Of a stretch of DNA of 26,186 nt, positions 1 through 9,900 are shown in pieces (position 1 is the stretch's first letter; each line of letters begins with the position of its first letter). The position numbers and the translations under genes are program-made. The stretch comes from Isotricha intestinalis (Eukaryota > Ciliophora > Litostomatea > Vestibuliferida > Isotrichidae): the NCBI GenBank assembly GCA_023807065.1, contig JAJJLU010003880.1:1-26186 (forward strand), given 5' to 3'. The notes beneath the pieces were generated by a model, which was not told the DNA's origin, did not search any database, and saw only the letters and a list, made by a program, of their open reading frames with translations.

Positions 1-710
1 AAAAAATAAAAATATTATTAGTTTACCCATTTAATCATTTATTAAAAATAATAAAATTATATTAATATTTTTATTTTTTTCTATTAATTGTTCTGTTTTT
101 TCTTTATAAATTCCATTTAATTTTTCTTTAAAAATTTATATTTAACTATTGAACAAGCTCCATAATGTGAATTGATTCTTGTTTTATTTATTAATCAGAA
201 TCTTTTCTTCCAAAAGACATTGGTCTATTATAACGATATTTGATATAATTTTTTAATATCTTTTCTATTAAATCAAATGGATATATAATATCATCATCAA
301 TTGTTATTAAATCATTTTTATATCTGCTAATAATAGGTATTAATTTTTAAAAACATTATTATTTTTCTTAACCCAATAAATTTCAAAATTTACAAAATTA
401 AGTAATTTTTACAATACTTTTTGGAAGTTTAAAATTTTTTTTTGGAAATTCTTCAATTTCTAAATTTAATATAACTTTGTAAGGTTTATATTAATTATTA
501 AGTAAAATTTCTATGGATTATGTGCTTTATTTATTCTTTTTTTTCATGAAGTTAAATAAACAATAATTTTTTCTTTTAAATTAATTGAATTATTGATGAT
601 TTTAAAAATTTCAAAATAAAAATATTTTAAATGAAAAATCAGAAAAATTTGTAAATAATTTTTGAAAAAGTGTATCATTAAAATTTACATTAATAATAAA
701 TGAAAGAATT
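1..710 (-). pseudogene. Eroded glycosyltransferase (DDD-motif, nucleotide-sugar type), runs off the left edge
   Basis: Read on the minus strand, the pieces line up in order as one protein: a first beta strand (KIIVYLTS, about 545-575), KPYKVILNL near 470, EEFPKKNFKLPK near 430, NFEIYWVKKN near 370, and KNDLITIDDDIIYP with the acidic triad at about 290-298. SHYGACSIVKYKFL follows near 140-180. This order is typical of a protist and bacterial glycosyltransferase family that uses the acidic triad to hold the metal and nucleotide sugar; that assignment is from family knowledge. The frame is broken: one A is missing (minus-strand sense) in the run at 344-348, a TGA lies at 544-546 where this family often has an aromatic residue, a TAA lies at 491-493, and there are further shifts below 200. 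A weaker coding trace continues to about 710. No intact start or stop is visible. The family is fairly sure and the non-functional state probable. Confidence 0.6.
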
Positions 711-779
711 TAAATAATTAATTCTTTATTGTTTATTTAGATATTTTCACATATAAAGTATAATTTTTATTTATTTAAA

Positions 780-1055
780 AAAATAAGTAATCAATTACAA
801 GAATAAATTATCAAATATGTTAAAGTCACTGATGAAGATGAAGATGAAAATTAATAGAATTTATCAAAAGTTTGATTTATTTCAATTATAAATTCAAATA
901 ATAAGTATAATTAATTTCAATGATAAAACTGGAGAAGATTTACCAAAACAAATTCAGATTTTTGAAAGAGAAATAAATAATTATTCAAAAAATATTAAAA
1001 ATAAGAATGAAAAATAAATACAAAAAAAATACAAGATGTAAATAAAAAATGAAAA
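780..1055 (+). other. Unidentified coding-like remnant
   Basis: Between the glycosyltransferase and the MARCH-type remnant, short stretches read like protein: KYVKVTDEDEDEN ending at a TAA near 853-855, then in another frame FNDKTGEDLPKQIQIFERE near 915-975, closing at TAA near 1015. They carry the purine-rich coding signature of the long genes but are broken by stops and shifts, and I recognise no family. They could be the end of a lost gene or an upstream part of the gene at 1165. I see nothing else in 711-1164. Confidence 0.2.
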
Positions 1056-1164
1056 TGAAAATCTTTTTTAATTACTCTGTAAATATATACCATAATAATA
1101 AAAAAAATAATAAAACTATTGTAAAACTTTTAAAAATTAAATTTAATAAAAAAATATTTGTTTT

Positions 1165-1927
1165 ATGAGTGAAAATAGAAAAAATAAGATAAAAATATTT
1201 CCATTAAAGAACAATTTCTTAATATCAAAGAGCAGAAATTTGAGTATATCAAAAGCAAATGAAGAAGAAATAAAAACAAGAAAAAGTTCAAATTTTTCAA
1301 AGAATACTTTATCAATATTAAAAATAATGAATGATAGAAAATTATTTGAACTGGCAGAAAAAAAAAATGTAGAAATTGTTTTGAAATAGAAACAAAAGAC
1401 AATATTTTAATTTCTCCTTGTTTAGCGAAGGTTCAATTAAATTTGTTCATGAAAAGTGTTTAAAAAATTGGTTTAGAATTTCAAAGCTAAAAACCTGAAT
1501 ATTCAAAATATGAAATTTGTAATTATAAATATAATATAAGATTTTTTCAAGAAAAAAAATTTAATTTTCTTAAAAAATTTATTTTATATATTTTCTTTTT
1601 TTCATTGGAATGATTTTATTTATTGGTTTTTTTATTCTTAGTTTTTATCATTATGCTCTTGATAATAATAGAATTAGTAAAAAAACAAAAAAAAATTTTC
1701 TCATTATTTCTTCGAGTATTTCTTTATTTATTATTATTATTATTTGTTTTTTTGTTGCTTTATGTTCTTATAAAAAATGCACTGTTAAAATTTTTTATAA
1801 TTATTAAATTTTAAATAAAGGAAAAAATGAATCTTTTCAAAATCCTTTTATTCCTTTAACAACTAATTTTATGCACTTTAATAATACTAGGCTTTTAAAT
1901 TTAAGTTTAAGTAATCAAAATAATTAG
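1165..1927 (+). pseudogene. Eroded RING-variant (MARCH-type) membrane ubiquitin ligase
   Basis: An ATG at 1165 opens 74 codons of basic, Ser/Lys-rich N-terminus. After a shift in the A run near 1360, a RING-variant finger appears in pieces: CRNCFEIETKDN, then SPCL, then EGSIKFVHEKCLKNW, then KPEYSKYEICNYKY. The C-x2-C, C-x-C, H-x2-C and C-x2-C spacing is that of RINGv E3 ligases, which pass ubiquitin from an E2 to membrane proteins. Two hydrophobic stretches follow (about 1605-1670 and 1695-1770), matching the two membrane segments of MARCH enzymes, then a polar tail to TAG at 1925-1927. Lesions: a base is missing near 1425, which removes the second Cys of C-x-C; a further shift and a TAA lie near 1475-1490; the Cys opening the last C-x2-C reads Tyr. 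The family call is good and loss of function is likely, unless the defects are sequence errors. Confidence 0.6.
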
Positions 1928-2142
1928 AATTTACTAGTTTTTCTTTAAAAAAAAGTTTTTATTTGGTATTTTTATGTATTTTATTTAATTAAGAATTTAT
2001 TTTTGTTTTATAGTAAATTTATTGAATTTAATTTTTTATCTTTAAATAACTTTTTATTTCATTTATTTAAATAATATATTGTTGATAAAATGAAAAATTT
2101 AATTTTATATTATTGCTATTAAGTATTTTATCAAATTCAATG

Positions 2143-2160
2143 GGGATTGGGCCCAATCCC
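2143..2160. repeat. 18-bp perfect GC-rich palindrome
   Basis: GGGATTGGGCCCAATCCC is its own reverse complement over all 18 bases. It has twelve G/C bases inside a stretch that is otherwise almost purely A/T, about 480 bp upstream of the giant gene's ATG and about 215 bp after the MARCH-type remnant. It could be a dimeric protein-binding site, a hairpin or a scar; nothing nearby decides between them. Confidence 0.85.
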
Positions 2161-2198
2161 TAAACAAAAATATAAAAAATATTGTAAAATATTATTTT

Positions 2199-2288
2199 GA
2201 GAGAAATAAAAAATAGATAAATATATAAATTAATATTAATTATTTTATTGAATGAAAAATTCAATTATAAGTATCTATTTTTCTCTTT
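2199..2288. repeat. A/T-rich fold-back (imperfect inverted repeat with inner hairpin)
   Basis: The left arm at 2199-2219 (GAGAGAAATAAAAAATAGATA) and the right arm at about 2272-2288 (TATCTATTTTTCTCTTT) are imperfect inverted copies. Between them lies a perfect 7-bp hairpin, ATTGAAT at 2247-2253 and ATTCAAT at 2259-2265, with a 5-base loop. Nested inverted repeats of this kind occur in small non-autonomous elements or in transcript ends, but DNA this A/T-rich also makes them by chance. The rest of 1928-2643 shows no gene; it ends in a pyrimidine-rich stretch just before the ATG at 2644. Confidence 0.35.
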
Positions 2289-2643
2289 AATAATTTAGAT
2301 AGATTTTTTATTTTTATTAATTAATTAATTTTTAATTAGAATATTTCTTAACTTTGATTATTATAATATTGATAACTAAGTAAATTTTAACATAAATTTG
2401 ATTCAACTATTAATATAATAAATGAATACAAGAAATTAATATATTAAAGAGAAAAATTAATTCAAAATTTATGAAAAATTTAAAATCAAAATTGATTGTA
2501 AAACTTAAATAAGGAAAAATTGGAAGAAAAAGCTTAAAATCTTAATTCACTATTATTTTTTTTCATAATCAAATTCAAAAATTAAATTCTTTTAAAAAAT
2601 AATTATTTTAAATTTCCTTTTTTTACCTATTTTTATAAATAAA

Positions 2644-3849
2644 ATGGAAGAAGAGAACATTTCATTATATGATTATCTGAAAAAACTATATGATGAAGAA
2701 GAAACTTTATCTGAGGATTTAACTCTTCAATGTATATATGGGATAATAATAATTTTAGAAAAAATTAAAGAAAAGAATCTTTCATTAGAAATTGAATCTC
2801 AAGACATTTATATTTCTAAACAAGGTTTACCTTCATTAATTTCTCAAACATTGACAAAAATAAAGGATAAAAAAATCATAAATCAATCAAATTTAAAAAA
2901 TTTTGTAATAATATGTTGGCAAATAATAACAATAGATTTATCAAATGAACCAATAACCCAAAAAAATAAATTGAGAAGAAAAGGAATTGATAAAAGTTAC
3001 AATGAAATATTAGATGAATTAGATAAACTAATTTCAGGAAATGATTTAAATCCTCTTAAAAAATTAATTGAATATAAATTTAATAATACAGAAAAGCTTA
3101 ATAAAGTTATTATAAGTTTAGGAGACAATGAAGAAGAAGAAGAAGAAGAAGAAGAAAAAGATAGTGATCAAGATAGTAGAGATGATAATTCAGATGAAGA
3201 AGATGATAATGATGAAGATAATGATAATAATAATATAGATGAAGCTAATCAAGATATTTTAATTCAAGATGATAATAAGAATGAAGAATTAATTAATGAT
3301 ATTGAAAATAATTTTAAAACAATTATATCAGGAGCTGAAAGTGAAAATGAGGAAGATTTAAGTTTTTTTGACAAACATAAAGATTTTTTTGAAGAAAGGA
3401 ATTTTATACTTACAGAAGAATCAAAGAGAAGGTTATTATTATTAAAAGATTTTATAAATTTAAAAATTCCAGTTTTATTAGAAGGACCAACAGGAACTTC
3501 AAAGACTTTATCAGCCGAATTAATATGTGATTTATTATTAAAAGAAAAATATGGAAAAATTGATGAAAAAAAATCAGCAATAAAATTTAATTTAAGTTCA
3601 GAGACAAGAATACATGATTTATTAGGAAAATATATAGGAAGTAAAACTTCTTTTGGAGGAATGAAAATGAAAGATGGTCCTTTTATAGAAGCATATAAAA
3701 AAGGTAGAGTATTAATATTAGATGAAATTAATTTAGCTTCTATAACAGTCTTACAATGTATACAAGAATCTCTTGATAATAATTTTTCTAGTATTGATAT
3801 TCCTGGAAGACCTTTAAAAAAAATCAATAAAAAAAAGGATTTTCTTTAA
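2644..3849 (+). CDS. 5' part of giant six-AAA+/vWA protein: N-terminal region and AAA1
   Basis: This 401-codon frame is the N-terminus of the giant gene that continues at 3837. Residues 1-150 form an alpha-helical N-terminal region; its opening (SLYDYLKKLYDEEETLSEDL) faintly recalls a KIND domain, which is only a guess. Residues about 160-225 are very acidic, including ten Glu in a row coded by GAA. The first AAA+ module (AAA_5, midasin/dynein-like) begins near residue 240, with Walker A GPTGTSKT at 281-288 and Walker B LILDEIN with the DE pair at 360-361. The frame then stops at TAA-TAG just after an A8 run (3829-3836). In the -1 frame the module goes on without a gap through sensor 1 (ATQNPNTG) and the arginine-finger region (LSRF) into the next frame. 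The ATG at 2644 is the first in frame and follows a pyrimidine-rich leader. Either a base is missing, the gene is broken, or ribosomes shift frame here. Confidence 0.8.
   Translation: MEEENISLYDYLKKLYDEEETLSEDLTLQCIYGIIIILEKIKEKNLSLEIESQDIYISKQGLPSLISQTLTKIKDKKIINQSNLKNFVIICWQIITIDLSNEPITQKNKLRRKGIDKSYNEILDELDKLISGNDLNPLKKLIEYKFNNTEKLNKVIISLGDNEEEEEEEEEKDSDQDSRDDNSDEEDDNDEDNDNNNIDEANQDILIQDDNKNEELINDIENNFKTIISGAESENEEDLSFFDKHKDFFEERNFILTEESKRRLLLLKDFINLKIPVLLEGPTGTSKTLSAELICDLLLKEKYGKIDEKKSAIKFNLSSETRIHDLLGKYIGSKTSFGGMKMKDGPFIEAYKKGRVLILDEINLASITVLQCIQESLDNNFSSIDIPGRPLKKINKKKDFL
3130..3159 (+). repeat. GAA trinucleotide repeat coding ten glutamates
   Basis: Ten consecutive GAA codons open the acidic stretch (residues about 163-225) just before AAA1 of the giant protein. 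The run is pure at DNA level, so its length is expected to vary between alleles. Confidence 0.9.
3829..3837 (+). other. Frame-change site: A8 run with A-AAA-AAG heptamer
   Basis: The 5' frame reads AAT AAA AAA AAG GAT TTT CTT TAA TAG. Moving back one base at 3831-3837 gives GGA TTT TCT TTA ATA, which continues AAA1 perfectly into its sensor-1 ATQNP motif. The missing ninth A is the simplest reading. The heptamer A-AAA-AAG is also the known bacterial dnaX-type -1 slippery sequence, and a tandem stop follows ten bases later, so programmed shifting cannot be excluded from sequence alone. Confidence 0.75.
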
Positions 3850-3977
3850 TAGCAACACAAAATCCAAATACTGGATTATATGCTCATAAAAGACAAAATA
3901 TAGGAAAAGAATTTCTATCTAGATTTCAAATTATATATTTTCCTCCTTTCACTGAAAAAGAACTTGTTAAAATTGCT

Positions 3978-6900
3978 TTGGGATTAGGAGAAAGATTTAA
4001 ATTAAAAAATAATACAGAAATTAATAATTATGAATCATTTATTCGAGATTTAGTAAAATTTCATATGGAATGGTCAAAAAATGTAAATGATAAAGAAGTT
4101 CAATGTTTCACAATAAGAGAAATAGCTGCGATGATTAAAGCTTTATCACCTGATGAAAAAAGAGATAATAATAAATTAATAAAAACAGATATATATAATA
4201 CTATTATGACAATATATGGAGCAAGATATCCAAAAGAAAGGAGAAATAAACTTGAAAAGGTTTTAATGCAATATGAAACATTTAAACAATTGCCAAAAAT
4301 TAAACCACAATTAAAACTTGACAATTTTCCAAGTTTTTATCAAAATGATACTATTATTCAAGCAATTTATTCAATATTATTTTCATTAGAAAATCAAAGA
4401 CATGTAATTATAACAGGAAAAGAAGGAAATGGGAAAACACAAGTAGCAAAATGGATTTCAGAATATTGGAATAAAGAAAATAATAAAAAAATTGAAGAAA
4501 AAGTTAATAAAAATAATAAAAATTGTGAAGAAGAAGATAATATATATTTTTGTGTATGTACTGAAAATATTTCATGTAGAGATATTATTGGAGGACAACA
4601 GATATCTCAGATTGATGGAGATAATAATTATGAACAAAAATTAATTGAATGGAAATCAGGATTTTTACTTAAAGCAATAGAAAAGGGAAAATCTTGTATT
4701 TTAGATTCTTTGGAAGAAGCACCTTCAACTATTACTGAAAGATTAAATAGTTTATTAGATAAAAAATATAATGGAGAAAAACAATTCTTTAATATACATG
4801 AAAATCCAGAAAAGAAAAAAATTGAAATTCATGAAAATTTTCGAATAATAGGAACTTGTGAATATCAAAATATTAATAAAATGAGTCCTGCTTTTATAAA
4901 TAGATTTGATGTAATTTATTTAGAAGATCAACTAGAAGAAATGAATGAAAAACAAATTAAAGATTTTATTAAATATTTTCTTAATAATATTAATATTGAT
5001 TTCAATGAAGATAATAATAAAACAGATCTTTTTAATGATTTAATAAATAGTGATTCTGAAGATTCTGATAAAATTTCTTTAAATGAATTAAACTTAAATA
5101 TAAACAAAAATGCTTATATTCAAAATAAAAAAATAGATTCAATATATACTGAATTAATATTCAACAAATTTCAAGATCAATTAAAAAACAAATCAATTCA
5201 AGAAAATAATTCCTTGATATTAGAGTTATATCAATTATGTAAAATTATTACAATATATGATAAAGAATTTTGCGAAGAATTGAGTACAGAAGAAATTACT
5301 GACTTTTCTTATAATATCTTAACTAATATTTCAAATTATATTATAAGTGATAAAATTATTTCTTTTTTTCTTAAAAATTATTTTAATGAAGAATCAATTG
5401 AAAGAGATTCGAAATTTTTTTTTAAAAAATCACATAATTTATTATCTTACATGATTAAAATTCATGCTGCATCTTTAATAAATTTACATTTAATAATTGA
5501 AGGACCTACTGGAACAGGAAAAACAGTTTCAGCTATTTCATATTCAAAAATTAGAGGATATATTGCTAATTTAGAACCACCATTTTATTATTTATATTCA
5601 TTTTATTCAGATACTAAACCAAGTAATTTTTATGGTACTATAGGATTAAAAAAAAATTTTTTAGAAGGACCTTTAACTAATGCTTTAAAAAATGGATTAA
5701 CTTTTATTGCTGATGAAATGAACTTATCAAATAATATAACTTTAAAATCTTTAGCTCCAGCTTTAGAATCTAATTTAGGAAAATTTATTTATATTCCAAA
5801 TATTAATGAAAAAATTAAAATTAAAAACACATTTTTCTTTATTGCTTGTCAAAATGAACTTGGAACTGAAGGAAGAAATAAACTTCCAAAGAAAATTCAA
5901 AAAAGATTTAAAATTTTAAAATATCCAGAACAAGAAGAAAAAGAAATATTAAATATTTGCAAAGAAATCAAAAATAATATTTATGAAAATAATTCTTCAG
6001 ACAACGATGATGATGAAAAAATAGGTAATTTTTATATTGAATATAACAAAAAAAATGACCCTCTCTTACCTCATTTATCATTTAGAGATATTAAAAAAAT
6101 TTTTAAGAGAGTAAATTATCAAAATCAACATAAGGAAGATTTTATTAACATTAAATTATTTCATAACATATTATTTTATATTCTTTCTTCAATTGCTCAA
6201 AAAGACATAAATGATAAAATTAATATTTTAATTGATATACTTATAAATATTTTTAAAAAAGAAATTGATGATCCAAAAAAGTTAAAAGAATTATATATGA
6301 ATCCTCCAACCTTTTATTTTAATCCAAAATTCTCTAAGAATCAAATTTTTATTAAAAAAGGCGATTGTTTAATAAGAATTTTTGAAAAAATATATAATCA
6401 AAAAGATAAAAATTTATCCATTTTAGAAATTAAACATTTACCAAATCTATATGACGCTATTTTCAAAATATTATTAATTCATAAAGAAGAACCTATTTTA
6501 ATTTCAGGTAATTCAGGTTATAAAACATATTTAGCAAAAAAATTTATGACACAAGAAACTGATATTATTTCTTTAAATCAAGAATCTACAATTAATCAAT
6601 TAATTGGAAACCCGGTTTTTTTAGAAAATATTGAAGCAAAAAGATTTTATTTAGAATATATTTGTAGAATTTGCAAAATACCAGATAAAAGTAAATATGA
6701 AATATTAATTCAGGATAATAATACAATATCTAATGAAAAGAAAGAAAAATTAAAAAAAGATATAAATGAAAATAAGAAAAATATTCAAGAGACTCTTCAC
6801 AAATCTTTTGATGCTTTGTATGAAAAATTATTTTCAGAAAAAAAAAGTTCTAAAAAATTTATATTAAATTACAATATTGAATTCAGACCTGGCCTATTTT

Positions 6901-9900
6901 TTTCTGCAATTTTAGAAGGAAAACAATTAATTCTTAAAAATATCACAAATTTACCAACACAAGTTTTAGAAAGATTTAATGAATTATTTTCAACAGAACC
7001 TCAATTACAAGTAAATGAAGATTTATATAATACTTTTACTAAAGAATATGATAAAAAATTTTCCAAATTTCATGATTTTAGAATAATTTCAACTTGTCCT
7101 TTAGGATATGAGAGTGAATTATCAGAAGCTGCATTATCAAGATTCACTGTTATATATATTAATGATTATACTGAAGAAGAAAAAAAGTATATATTACAAA
7201 ATTTTGAAGAGGAGGAAGATATATCATATATATTACAAACAATTCAATCTTTTAATCAAATTTTTCAAAAAAAAATTTCACTTTTAAAAATTTTAACAAT
7301 TTTAAATAGTGTTAAATTTATCAAATCAAATTATAAGATCATTTATAATCTTAATTTAATTCTTCAATTTTTCACAAAAGGATTAGTGAAAAATAGAACT
7401 AATAAAAAAATAAATCAATATAATGAATTGTTTCTGAAAAATCAAAAATTTGGTTCAATTCTTAAAAATGAAGAATTAATACCAAAGAAAAAAATTTCTT
7501 ATAAAGAAGAAAATTGTGAAAAAAGTATTCAAAGTCAATTGACTAATTTTAAAATAATATCTCCATTTGCTAGAAAAATAGATGACAGTAATATCTCTTT
7601 TTATCCAAACTTTATTGAATTAATTGAAATAATTCATTTTGGAATATTTTTAGAAATACCAATAATATTAGAAGGAGAAAATGGACAAGGAAAAAAAACA
7701 GCTATTAATTATATTTCTGATTGTCTTGGATATGAAATTATTGATATTAAATTATCACAAAATACTAAAATAGAAGATTTATTTGGAGTTACTGATATTA
7801 ATTTTGATAATGACAAATTGAAAATTTTTGAATCTGAGACTAGATTACTTCAAGCATTATGTAATGATAATATAAAAAAGTTAATTATTATTAATAATTT
7901 TAATAATGCTTCTCCTGCTTTATTAGATAAATTTTATGAAATTTTTGATAAAAAACAAGACTATATTTCATTACCAAGTGGAGAAAGAAAAAAAAAAGGA
8001 AAATTTCAAATTGTGTGTATATCTAATAAAGAAAATCAAGAACTACCTTCTTTTTTACTAGATAGAGCTTTATATTATATTATGGAACCAATTACTGATT
8101 CAGATGTTAAGCAAATTATCACCACAAAATTTAAAATTTCTAATTTAGAATCAGATATTCCTATTTTTTATGATAGATATATTAAACTTAAAGAATTTTC
8201 AAAAAGTTCCTCTTTGAGAAATGCTTTTTCTTTACATGATATTTCCAAATTTATTAATCTAAAAAAATCTAATGACAATTTCCTGAATGATGAAATAAAT
8301 TATCAAATGATTTTTTCAAATAAATTCTATGATTATAATCTTATGAAATCAATAAAAAATAAGCTTAATATTTCTTTTGATTATATACCAGATTTTCAAT
8401 ATTTTTCAATAAATCCAGAGAATAATAAACTCATCATTGAGCCACATAAAAATTCAACAAAAACAAAGGAAATATTATTATCTAAGGAAATTAGTATTCA
8501 AAATTTGTCAAAGGAAATAAATACTTTAACAGAATTTCAAAGACAATGTTTATTATGTTTATTTATTTCCTACTTTTCAAAAAGGACATGTATTATTCAA
8601 GGACCAACAGCTTCTGGAAAATCAAAATTGGTATCTTTATTTGCAAAATTGATAAATAAAGAAATTTATATTTACCAAATGAATAATGATACTAACTCTT
8701 CAATGTTAAATGGACAGCGAATTTTTAATGAAAACTTAACAGAAGAAGAAAAAAATAAATTTAACCAAATAATAAAAGATATTGATGATTTACAAATATT
8801 TGATTCTTCAATTGATAATAAAAATGAAAAATTAAATATAAAAAAAATAAATAAAATTATTAAAAAATTAAAGAAAATTGAAAAGAAAATAATAAGTAAA
8901 AAAATTGAAATTAGTGAATTAAAAGAGAGATTAATAAATTTTAAAAAAGAAATATCTTTACCTTTAAAAAGGCTTTTAGAAATGAAAAAAAAGTTTATAG
9001 AAGCAATGACTAAAGGTTATCTAGTATTAATTGATGGAATAGAAAATGCATCTTCTCAAATAATTGAAAAAATTGTGAGTTTATGTCAAGAAAAAAAAGA
9101 ATTAGACCTTTTTGAAAGAGGTGAAAAATATTATTTTTCAGAAGATACAGAAGATGAAAAACAAAGAATTCATAAAGATTTTCAATTATTTATTACATAT
9201 AATCCAGAAATTAAAAGAAAAAATTCAATAGAAATGTTATTAAATAAATGTATTATTTTTTCCTTACCTGAAATTGATAAAGAAATAAAATTTAGTTCAC
9301 AAATTTTATATGGTTTATTTAAAAATAATGGATTTTCAAATAAGTCAGCAATCAATTTAAGTTGTAAACTTACAAAAATCCATGAAATTGCAAAAGATAA
9401 AAGTACTAATAATATTCAAAGTTTTGCTGGAAATATACCTTTCACAGGAAGAAGTTTAATTTATTTTTCATATTTTTTTAAAAATTTAAAATATAATGAT
9501 AATAGAAGTATATTTCTTCAAATTGTCAAAAAAGCAATTAATAATATTTATTTAAATCCATTTATAGAAATTAAAGACCAAGATAATTTAAAGAAAAACT
9601 TTAAAAATGATTTATTTCAAAATTTTATAAATCAAAAAGATAATAATTATTTTTCCTTCATAAAATATGATTTTGAAGAGAAAATAAATAAAATATTATT
9701 ACAAAATTTAAATCAAGTATTTTTAAAAGCTAAGCAGAGTCAATATTTAACTCCGATTCCATTAAATTTTCCTAATTTTATTGAAGATATTTTAAAAACA
9801 ATTGATTTGAAGTATTTATATTATGGACAAAAACAAATGAATATCATTATATTTTTAAATAAAGCAATTGAAATATTAAATAAAAAATCATTAAAATTTT

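Noticed and set aside
2644..3090. KIND domain at the N-terminus
   Set aside because: Only the first 20 or so residues resemble it; too weak to annotate beyond a remark.
3264..3827. 187-codon minus-strand frame opposite AAA1
   Set aside because: It is the antisense of a strongly conserved AAA+ module and reads as low-complexity Ser/Leu/Phe; the same holds for the other minus-strand frames inside the giant gene.
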